Source of the DNA: Scalindua sp964437425
Lineage (GTDB): Bacteria; Planctomycetota; Brocadiia; Brocadiales; Scalinduaceae
DNA length: 15,183 nucleotides
Reading direction: 5' to 3'
Assembly (NCBI GenBank): GCA_964437425.1
Contig: CAYTGO010000071.1
Location: 1 to 15,183 of the forward strand
Both the position numbers and the translations under genes were made by a program. This document shows, one piece after another, positions 1-6,009 of this stretch (positions are counted from its first letter, which is position 1; every line of letters starts with the position of its first letter). A model generated the notes under the pieces. The model saw nothing but the letters and a program-made list of their open reading frames with translations. It searched no databases and was not told where the DNA came from.

Positions 1-175
1 TAACCACAATCGTACATGGGCTTTGTTCAACAGCCCGAGACAATGTCTTGAGTTGCTCCTCTAAATGTTTATTCTCCGGGTTATCTCTTCGCTGGTCATA
101 ATTATTCGATGTGTTTGAGGCGGACGAAATAAATCGTGACAACTTGTCTAACAAAGCCTGAAGTGGTTTCTGCAT
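1..175 (-). CDS. PAS-domain sensor protein, N-terminal fragment
   Basis: Partial gene that starts with ATG at 175 and leaves the window at its left edge. I translated 58 open codons by hand. The first 38 or so residues are polar and look disordered. They are followed by LEEQLKTLSRAVEQSPCTIVV, the usual beginning of a PAS domain behind a short coiled linker in sensor histidine kinases and diguanylate cyclases. No transmembrane segment is seen in this part, so sensing may be cytoplasmic. An AAGG lies about 5 bases before the ATG and may act as ribosome binding site. The gene begins 53 bases after the glycerate kinase stop on the same strand, so the two could be cotranscribed. The output domain is outside the window, so the class of sensor is unknown. 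Confidence 0.7.
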   Translation of the reverse strand, partial: MQKPLQALLDKLSRFISSASNTSNNYDQRRDNPENKHLEEQLKTLSRAVEQSPCTIVV

Positions 176-228
176 TTAAACCTTTTTCCTATATATTATC
201 GAGAAGAGATCGGATTATCATGAAAAGA

Positions 229-1554
229 CTAATCTATTAACGATATCATTATATCCATCACATTAGTCATTGTCGGGCCGGTAACTATATGCTCTCCGGT
301 CTTTTTAAAAAAATTATAAGAATCGTTATTATTTAAAAATTCTTCCGGTTTCTGACTAAATTTCTCCCTGGTATCTTTACAAGTATTATAGTCAACGATT
401 GCACCGGTGGCGTCTGTCGGTCCGTCAGTACCGTCAGTACCGGCACTTAAAACCACTACTCCTTTACATCCTTCTATTTCCATGGCGGCAGAAAGTGCAA
501 ATTCCTGGTTCCTGCCCCCCTTTCCATTCCCCTTTATCGTAACGGTTGTTTCGCCTCCTGCGATTATACATGCCGGTTTAGCGACGGGTGTTCCTGTACA
601 ACTGACCTCTTTGGCAATTGCTGCAAAAAATTTGGCAGCTTCCCTGCTTTCACCTTCTACCAGAGAGGAAAGAACTATCGTATTATATCCCAGATCTTTA
701 GCTTTCTCTTCAGCTGCATCCAATGCTATTTTGTTAGAACCAACAATTACGTTTTGAGTATTTTCAAATATTTTATCTCCATTTACAGGAGTTTCTTCGA
801 TTTTTCCCATCTTTCCACTCTTGAGAAACTGGTAAACACTATTCAGTATTTTCTCTTCTAATGAATACTTTTGAATAATTTTATAAGCATCTTCAAAAGT
901 GCTTTCATCCGGTACGGTAGGGCCGGATGCTATAATATCCATCGGGTCTCCAACGACATCAGATAGCATCAGCGTTATAAGTGTTGAAGGGTACGCAGCC
1001 TTTGCAAGTTGCCCACCTTTTACCGATGATAAATGTTTTCTTACCGTATTGATCTCATCAATCGTAGCACCGCATTCGAGTAGTTTTGCAGAGGCAATTT
1101 GTATGCCCGGTAAAGTTATCTCTTTATGCGGCTGCACAAGTAAGGCTGATCCCCCACCGGAGATAAGGCAGATAATCAGGTCTTTTTCTCCTGTTTTGGA
1201 TAAAAGCCTGAGAATGTTAGAAGTACCTCTTACACCGTTTTTATCAGGAATGGGATGTGACGCTTCGACAGTTTCGATTTTCTTAAGAGGCAAGCCATGA
1301 TTATATTTCACTACAATGAGACCATCATCTATTTTATCACCAAGAAGATCTTCCATGGCCCTAGCCATTGGAGCACATGCCTTTCCGCCACCGACGACAT
1401 AGATATTCTCGTAATTATTGAGGTCATACTCTCTCTCTTCTACTACAAGTGCAGAGTCCCGAATACTGACTTTTTTCTTTACTAACTGTTTCGGATCTAA
1501 TGTACCAAGTGCATGTTTAAAGATTTCATCAGCGTGTTTTCTGAGATTAGGCAT
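229..1554 (-). CDS. Class II glycerate kinase (glycerate 2-kinase, MOFRL family)
   Basis: Cytoplasmic enzyme expected to phosphorylate D-glycerate with ATP, giving 2-phosphoglycerate in characterised relatives (TtuD/GckA type). The protein of about 441 residues has the full two-domain layout. The N-terminal domain carries the glycine-rich ISGGGSALL stretch near residues 130-138. The C-terminal MOFRL domain carries GGRNQEFAL near 346-354 and AGTDGTDGPTDATGA near 370-384, both characteristic of the family. I start it at ATG 1554; an in-frame GTG two codons upstream (1560) is also possible, and neither has a clear Shine-Dalgarno. A TATACT lies 10 bases before this ATG. The gene follows the flavodiiron protein by about 100 bases. 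Near gpgS/gpgP it could recycle glycerate from glucosylglycerate, though the family also serves serine-cycle or tartrate pathways. Family call is firm; the pathway is inference. Confidence 0.9.
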   Translation of the reverse strand: MPNLRKHADEIFKHALGTLDPKQLVKKKVSIRDSALVVEEREYDLNNYENIYVVGGGKACAPMARAMEDLLGDKIDDGLIVVKYNHGLPLKKIETVEASHPIPDKNGVRGTSNILRLLSKTGEKDLIICLISGGGSALLVQPHKEITLPGIQIASAKLLECGATIDEINTVRKHLSSVKGGQLAKAAYPSTLITLMLSDVVGDPMDIIASGPTVPDESTFEDAYKIIQKYSLEEKILNSVYQFLKSGKMGKIEETPVNGDKIFENTQNVIVGSNKIALDAAEEKAKDLGYNTIVLSSLVEGESREAAKFFAAIAKEVSCTGTPVAKPACIIAGGETTVTIKGNGKGGRNQEFALSAAMEIEGCKGVVVLSAGTDGTDGPTDATGAIVDYNTCKDTREKFSQKPEEFLNNNDSYNFFKKTGEHIVTGPTMTNVMDIMISLID

Positions 1555-1662
1555 TTTCACTTTAAGTATATTTTACAATAAATTTCAAAGTTGATGCAGG
1601 ACGGACCAAGTGAAGCGAACCCATCAAAAGACTGACCAAGGGTATTAAATTGAAGTGATACT

Positions 1663-2847
1663 TTATTTCTGTTTCAGGGCTACTACAAACTCTTTTCCAA
1701 ATTCCTGGCACTCTTTCAATGTTTTTTCTTCCGGAATTAATTTTACTCTAAAGGAAGGTTTATGAAGTTTTATGTGCATCCCGCTTAGTCTATCCTCAAC
1801 CATTTTCGTCGCTTCACCACTCCAGCCGTAAGAGCCGAAAACAGACCCCAATTTAATTTTTAATTTAACGGAGGAGAGAAGGGTAAGCGCATCCCAGACA
1901 GGCCTTGGAGCATCTCCAACTATTGTTGGAGATCCGACAATTATGCCATCTGCCTTTTCAATAGCATCCCTGATAAATTGAGGATCCGTATCATTTACAT
2001 CTAACATTCTAAAATCTGCACCCCCCTCTGAAACCCCTTTGGAAATAGCTTCCGCCATCTTTTTAGTGCTTCCATATATACTGGCATACAGAATCAAAAC
2101 ATTCTTTGCCGCATCTGTCTGGATCTGACTCCAGCGGCGGTAGCTTTCAATGTATTTCCGAGGATTTTCCCGTATGATAGGCCCATGTGCAGTAGCAATA
2201 ATATCTATATCCAACTCCTCAATCTTCTCAATAGCCTTAAGGACATACGGTTTAAACGGACGCATTATGCTGTCATAGTAGTAGTGGAAATTAGAATCGA
2301 AATCACCAACCAGATCATCAAACATCCTTTCATCACAATAATGTGCACCAAATGCATCACATGTAAAGAGGATCTTCTCCTTGTCTAAATAGGTGAAAAC
2401 TGTATCCGGCCAATGCAGATACGGTGCAGGAAAGAACTTTAGCTTGCAAGTACCCAGGTCTATATCAGGACACTCATCAATAGTTGACAGATTAAAGGGT
2501 GCATTGAGTATGTCTTTCAGTAAATGCCCGCCGGATTTTGACGCTATAATCTTCGCATTACATGCGTGTTTTAATAGCTCTGGAAGTGCGCCTGTATGAT
2601 CAGGCTCTGTATGACTTACAATGATATAATCAATATCCGCAAGATCAACCTGTGAATTAATTCTTGAAATAAACTCTGTTGTGAAAGGTTCTTTAACCGT
2701 ATCTATTAATGCAGTCTTCTCACCCTTGATTAAATAAGAGTTATAAGTAGTCCCATGATCAGTCCTGAAAATCAGATCAAATATTCTCATTTCAGAGTCT
2801 AATGCCCCGACCCAATAAATATTATCTTTTATTTTCAAACCGTCCAT
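1663..2847 (-). CDS. fprA: Flavodiiron protein (FprA/Roo type), O2 or NO reductase
   Basis: Cytoplasmic enzyme that reduces oxygen to water and/or nitric oxide to nitrous oxide. It is 394 residues long, the size of the minimal two-domain class. The metallo-beta-lactamase-like domain (about 1-245) keeps the complete diiron ligand set: His79, Glu81, Asp83 and His84 in HTEPDH, His145 in LHWPD, Asp164 in TCDAFG and His221 in TAHGP. The flavodoxin domain begins near residue 249, with the FMN phosphate loop YASIYGST at 254-261. No rubredoxin or reductase domain is fused, so a separate electron donor such as rubredoxin is needed, and none is in the window. Start is ATG 2847; the ribosome binding site is weak. 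It sits 60 bases after gpgS and before the glycerate kinase. Oxygen versus NO preference cannot be read from sequence; detoxification in an anaerobe is the usual role. Confidence 0.95.
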   Translation of the reverse strand: MDGLKIKDNIYWVGALDSEMRIFDLIFRTDHGTTYNSYLIKGEKTALIDTVKEPFTTEFISRINSQVDLADIDYIIVSHTEPDHTGALPELLKHACNAKIIASKSGGHLLKDILNAPFNLSTIDECPDIDLGTCKLKFFPAPYLHWPDTVFTYLDKEKILFTCDAFGAHYCDERMFDDLVGDFDSNFHYYYDSIMRPFKPYVLKAIEKIEELDIDIIATAHGPIIRENPRKYIESYRRWSQIQTDAAKNVLILYASIYGSTKKMAEAISKGVSEGGADFRMLDVNDTDPQFIRDAIEKADGIIVGSPTIVGDAPRPVWDALTLLSSVKLKIKLGSVFGSYGWSGEATKMVEDRLSGMHIKLHKPSFRVKLIPEEKTLKECQEFGKEFVVALKQK

Positions 2848-2882
2848 TTTCTATATCTTTTCGAATAGTTTCTTATAGAATA

Positions 2883-2904
2883 AATTCAAATCACAAATCC
2901 AAAA
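2883..2904. repeat. A-rich simple repeat in the gpgS-fprA gap
   Basis: A low-complexity stretch built from near-copies of an AAATCCA-like word (AAATTCAAATC, then ACAAATCCAAAA) lies between the gpgS stop and the fprA start. It looks like short slippage-type repeat sequence and shows no regulatory motif that I recognise. Confidence 0.3.
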
Positions 2905-2907
2905 CTC

Positions 2908-4116
2908 CTATTCATTATCTTTCTCAACAGCACCAACAAGCTTTTCGAAGAAATCAGGTATTGCCGAATTCACCCTGCTCCAGTTCGGAATGAGCGGTGA
3001 ATCAGTTGGGTCTTCAAGGAATTGATCTCCGCTCATCTTGAGTCCGTTAGCAAAGGCTTCAACAGCCTTTGTTTCAAGATGCCTATCGAAATATAACCCG
3101 TTTATTGCTGAATCAGTTTCATATTTTTCAATAAAGGCCTGAGCCGTCCTCAAGTATGTAGTTCTCAGTGTTCTGAAGAAACCATCATTAAATATTATGC
3201 CAGTACTTGCCAGCGTGGTGAAAATGGTCCTGGTAATGTCCATGCTCATCTTCATTAATCCCGTTGTAATATCTACTTCAGAGAGAGGCTGGTGTTTATG
3301 TTCGTATGACTCGCATATATCTACCTGACATATTCTCTTTTTGGAGCAGTTCCTGTATATCTCTGCCAGCACACCTACCTCCAATCCCCAGTCACCGGGA
3401 ATTCTGTTTACCCTCGCCAGGTCTGCCAACATGGAAAATTCTCCTGCCAGAATATATCTAAAGCTATCCATATATTTCAGAAAATCAAGATCTCCCAGCA
3501 GTCGACGTAGGGTCCGCAACAGAGGGGTTACAAAGAGCCTGGTTACCCTGCCATGCATCCGATCAGTAATGCGGCTATAATATCCTTTGCAGAATTCGAA
3601 ATCCAGATTGTGATTTACAACCGGGTAACATAATCTTGCAAGGAACTCTCTGCTATATGTCTGAACGTCACAGTCGTGCAACACAATTACCTTTGACTTT
3701 TCACTCGCCAGAACATAACCATAAGCCATCCATGCAGACCTGCCCTTACCATCGGCACCTGCAGAAACATTTTTTTCATCAAGCAGTTTATAAAGCTTCT
3801 TCATCCTGGCGCCATCATTCCACATCAATGTTACGTCCTGAGGCAAAACAGAGAAGAATTTCTTCGCATATTTAAATTGTTCCTTGTCAAACCGTCCCAT
3901 GGTGACAACGATCTGTTTTAAGTACTTAACTTCCTTTAATACGTTAATAATTTTGGGTAATGCAGTACCTTCCAACTCAGCAAAAATTGTAGGTAATACA
4001 AGAGCAATTGGCCTCAGGCGTGAGAGTTTTTTTATTTCGGCTTCTAATTTGGCAATATCCCTGTTGCCGAATCTATGCAGTGTTGTAATTTCTCCTGACT
4101 GATGAAAGTCACCCAT
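2908..4116 (-). CDS. gpgS: Glucosyl-3-phosphoglycerate synthase
   Basis: GT-A fold glycosyltransferase (GT81-type) that transfers glucose from an NDP-glucose to D-3-phosphoglycerate, giving glucosyl-3-phosphoglycerate, the first step to the compatible solute glucosylglycerate. The 402-residue length fits the archaeal/bacterial class known from Methanococcoides and Persephonella. Visible landmarks are the nucleotide-binding strand LVLPTIFAELEGTAL at 39-53, KGRSAW at 124-129, the metal-binding DCD at 148-150 in VLHDCD, and the acceptor-side GEFSMLADLAR and DWGLEVGVLAEI further on. It does not resemble mannosyl-3-phosphoglycerate synthase (GT55). Start is ATG 4116, with a strong GGGAGG 8 bases upstream. 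The phosphatase gene gpgP precedes it by 96 bases, as expected for the pathway pair, and the gap has unusual inverted repeats. The sugar-nucleotide donor (UDP-, ADP- or GDP-glucose) cannot be told from sequence. Confidence 0.85.
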   Translation of the reverse strand: MGDFHQSGEITTLHRFGNRDIAKLEAEIKKLSRLRPIALVLPTIFAELEGTALPKIINVLKEVKYLKQIVVTMGRFDKEQFKYAKKFFSVLPQDVTLMWNDGARMKKLYKLLDEKNVSAGADGKGRSAWMAYGYVLASEKSKVIVLHDCDVQTYSREFLARLCYPVVNHNLDFEFCKGYYSRITDRMHGRVTRLFVTPLLRTLRRLLGDLDFLKYMDSFRYILAGEFSMLADLARVNRIPGDWGLEVGVLAEIYRNCSKKRICQVDICESYEHKHQPLSEVDITTGLMKMSMDITRTIFTTLASTGIIFNDGFFRTLRTTYLRTAQAFIEKYETDSAINGLYFDRHLETKAVEAFANGLKMSGDQFLEDPTDSPLIPNWSRVNSAIPDFFEKLVGAVEKDNE

Positions 4117-4124
4117 AATACAAA

Positions 4125-4130
4125 CCTCCC
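4125..4130 (-). promoter_or_regulatory. Strong ribosome binding site of gpgS
   Basis: GGGAGG on the minus strand lies 8 bases before the gpgS ATG. It is the strongest Shine-Dalgarno among the genes of the left half, and it fixes the start. Confidence 0.75.
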
Positions 4131-4153
4131 ACTTAATTTGAGTACTGACAAAT

Positions 4154-4212
4154 TAATTAGCAACAATGTACCGAAAAGGTACAGAGTACGCAAAGTAACA
4201 GCTCGCTAATTA
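4154..4212 (-). promoter_or_regulatory. Nested inverted repeats in the gpgP-gpgS gap
   Basis: Two perfect inverted repeats are nested here. The outer arms are 8 bases each (4154-4161 pairs with 4205-4212, TAATTAGC). Inside lies a hairpin with 6-bp arms and a 5-base loop, TGTACC at 4167-4172 and GGTACA at 4178-4183. In mRNA they would fold between the gpgP stop and the gpgS ribosome binding site. There is no clean U-tract after the stem, so a simple terminator is unlikely. A processing, stability or translation-control element is possible; the role is unknown. Confidence 0.45.
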
Positions 4213-5031
4213 TTATTTTCCAAACAAACCTATAATCGCTTTATTCCAGCCAGCCGGCCCGATACCATCGGCATAAGTAAGGTCATCAACCTTTATACGC
4301 TCTTCGTAGTTTCCCAATTCCTTCCTTACAAGGAACTTCTTATCTACTGCTTCCAACATCGGAAGATCATTTAAACTATCCCCCAGGCCAACAGTTAATA
4401 TTTTTGCATCCGGATAATTTTTCCTGAAAATGTCTACCAGGATATTGACGGCTTTTCCCTTGTCGTTTCCACCCATAAGATATGCAAACCTTGCACCTTC
4501 AGTATAATTGAAGCCTGACAAGTTGATTTCATCTTGAATTTTCTTAACATCTTCTTCGCTACCATCAATAATAAAAGGTAACGAGTATTCTTTCTTTTGA
4601 GCGAGCAAAGCTTCTTCTCTATTCAAGCCGGTCAACTCAACAATTTCATCTACCGTAAATTCAGCGATACTTTTTGCATTGATACCGGTTTTCACTTTTA
4701 TTTCTTCGAAAGTATTCTTGAGAATTCCATATTCAGAACCAATCTCTACTACTAAGAAACCGTTATCAGTTCTATCAAACTCACACTTCAAACCATACTT
4801 TTCAGGAATGTATATCGCCCCCCCGTTTTCTAATATAAAGGGTTCATTATTTGACAGTTTATCACGATAGATCATTATTTCGTCTCTTGATTTACTGGAA
4901 CACAAAATAAGATGAATACCTTTCTCCTCGAGAGATCTCAATGCCTTTTCTGCCTCACTGTAAGAATAGGTACTATGATCCAGCAACGTACCATCTAAAT
5001 CAGTAAAAACTATTTTTATTTCATTATTCAT
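4213..5031 (-). CDS. gpgP: Glucosyl-3-phosphoglycerate phosphatase (MPGP-like HAD hydrolase)
   Basis: Cytoplasmic HAD-superfamily phosphatase of the mannosyl-3-phosphoglycerate phosphatase family, 272 residues, expected to remove phosphate from glucosyl-3-phosphoglycerate and release glucosylglycerate. All four HAD motifs are intact: nucleophile Asp11 and Asp13 in FTDLDGT, Ser45/Ser46 in LCSSKSR, Lys191 in GGNDKGKAV, and GDSLND at 217-222 for magnesium. The ENGGAI stretch at 68-73 and the inserted cap from about 85 to 180 are typical of the MPGP subgroup. Some members accept both mannosyl and glucosyl substrates. The adjoining gpgS argues for the glucosyl one. Start is ATG 5031, with a GAGGA about 12 bases upstream, a loose spacing. 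It follows nadC by 46 bases. Confidence 0.85.
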   Translation of the reverse strand: MNNEIKIVFTDLDGTLLDHSTYSYSEAEKALRSLEEKGIHLILCSSKSRDEIMIYRDKLSNNEPFILENGGAIYIPEKYGLKCEFDRTDNGFLVVEIGSEYGILKNTFEEIKVKTGINAKSIAEFTVDEIVELTGLNREEALLAQKKEYSLPFIIDGSEEDVKKIQDEINLSGFNYTEGARFAYLMGGNDKGKAVNILVDIFRKNYPDAKILTVGLGDSLNDLPMLEAVDKKFLVRKELGNYEERIKVDDLTYADGIGPAGWNKAIIGLFGK

Positions 5032-5077
5032 ATTGTATATAAGTCCTCTTTCTTTGAGATAAGCGTTTTAACGCTGA

Positions 5078-5986
5078 TTATAGCATTACTTTATAACTTA
5101 TACCAAAAGATATATCCAATGCCCTGGCAGAGTGTGTTATCATACCAACCGATATTCTGTCAACTCCGGCCTTCGCATATTCTTCAACATTTTCAATGGT
5201 AATATTACCAGACGCTTCTGTCAATATCGCCCTGCCAGTACCTGCTTCACGACTATTTTCAAGTTCCTTAACAATTTCTACTGCTTCATTTATTTTTGAA
5301 GGAACCATATTGTCAAACAAAATTATGTCAACACCTGCATCCACCATCTCCTTGATCTGGCATAAATCTTCTACCTCTACTTCTATAAGTACTTCATTTG
5401 CTACCTGCTCTCTGGCTTTTTTTACAAGACTGCTTATATTACCATTTTTCTTTTCCGGTTCCATAATTTCGAGATGATTGTCTTTTATCAGAATCTGGTC
5501 ATATAGCCCCATTCTATGATTAGTGCCACCACCAATTTTTACAGCATATTTTTCCAGGTAGCGCCACCCGGGAGTTGTCTTCCGTGTATCCAAAATCCGG
5601 GTTTTATGCCCCTTGACCTTTTCCGCAAACTTATTAGTAGCTGTTGCAATGCCGGAAAGCCTCTGCAAAAAATTGAGTACCAGTCTTTCTGCCGACAACA
5701 GTGACAACGTTAAGCCCTTAACACTCGCAATTACTGAACCTTTTTCAACTCTCGATCCATCTTCAATACTTGCTTTGAAAACCAAATTCTTATCTATCTG
5801 TGAAAGGACATATCCTGCAACCGGCAAACCCGCAACGATACCGGTCTCTTTCGCTATTAATACACCTTCTGATTCAGAACCTTCAGGAATGAATATCCTG
5901 GAAGTGATATCCCCGGTACCGATATCTTCCTCTATCGCCAGCTGAACAATGTCTTTTATTTTTTCTAAATCAAATTCTGTCTGCAT
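5078..5986 (-). CDS. nadC: Nicotinate-nucleotide pyrophosphorylase (carboxylating)
   Basis: Converts quinolinate and phosphoribosyl pyrophosphate to nicotinate mononucleotide, CO2 and pyrophosphate in de novo NAD synthesis. The 302-residue protein is full length. It has the family's N-terminal EEDIGTGDIT, the central substrate-binding region with RLSGIAT, DTRKTTPG, KIGGGTNHRMGLYDQILIKDNH, then EVEVED, ILFDNM and EASGNI near the C terminus. I choose ATG 5986 rather than the TTG at 6001: a GGAG lies 9 bases before the ATG, and the TTG has no usable site. The gene begins 23 bases after the uvrB stop, so they are probably cotranscribed. nadA and nadB are not in the window. Confidence 0.95.
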   Translation of the reverse strand: MQTEFDLEKIKDIVQLAIEEDIGTGDITSRIFIPEGSESEGVLIAKETGIVAGLPVAGYVLSQIDKNLVFKASIEDGSRVEKGSVIASVKGLTLSLLSAERLVLNFLQRLSGIATATNKFAEKVKGHKTRILDTRKTTPGWRYLEKYAVKIGGGTNHRMGLYDQILIKDNHLEIMEPEKKNGNISSLVKKAREQVANEVLIEVEVEDLCQIKEMVDAGVDIILFDNMVPSKINEAVEIVKELENSREAGTGRAILTEASGNITIENVEEYAKAGVDRISVGMITHSARALDISFGISYKVML

Positions 5987-5995
5987 GCTTGCAAA

Positions 5996-5999
5996 CTCC
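5996..5999 (-). promoter_or_regulatory. Ribosome binding site deciding the nadC start
   Basis: GGAG on the minus strand lies 9 bases before ATG 5986. It falls inside the extended reading frame that would begin at TTG 6001, which supports the shorter protein. Confidence 0.6.
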
Positions 6000-6009
6000 A
6001 ACCTTCGTG

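Noticed and set aside
899..1300. Long open frames opposite the glycerate kinase and other genes (for example 407-757, 899-1300, 14271-14831 on plus; 9998-10429 on minus)
   Set aside because: They lie wholly inside clear conserved genes on the opposite strand and show no recognisable domains; they are antisense shadows.
1600..1640. GACGGACCAAG and GACTGACCAAG, near-identical words exactly 30 bases apart in the fprA-glycerate kinase gap
   Set aside because: Only two copies with one mismatch and no nearby promoter or partner motif; too little to call a repeat or operator.
2908..4116. Mannosyl-3-phosphoglycerate synthase as an alternative for the glycosyltransferase
   Set aside because: The sequence around the DCD motif and the overall pattern fit the GpgS class, not GT55. 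The MPGP-like partner alone does not prove a mannosyl substrate.
5055..5067. 13-base word TGAGATAAGCGTT shared with 9347-9359, both right after minus-strand stop codons
   Set aside because: A single 13-base match between two places is about what chance allows in a window of this size, and the flanks do not match.
5062..5075. Palindrome AGCGTTTTAACGCT just after the nadC stop
   Set aside because: The hairpin would have a short stem and no U-tract, so it is not a convincing terminator; it could be chance or a weak protein site.
5987..6001. Longer nadC frame beginning at TTG 6001
   Set aside because: No ribosome binding site at proper distance; the ATG at 5986 has GGAG 9 bases upstream, and the extra five residues are not a family feature.
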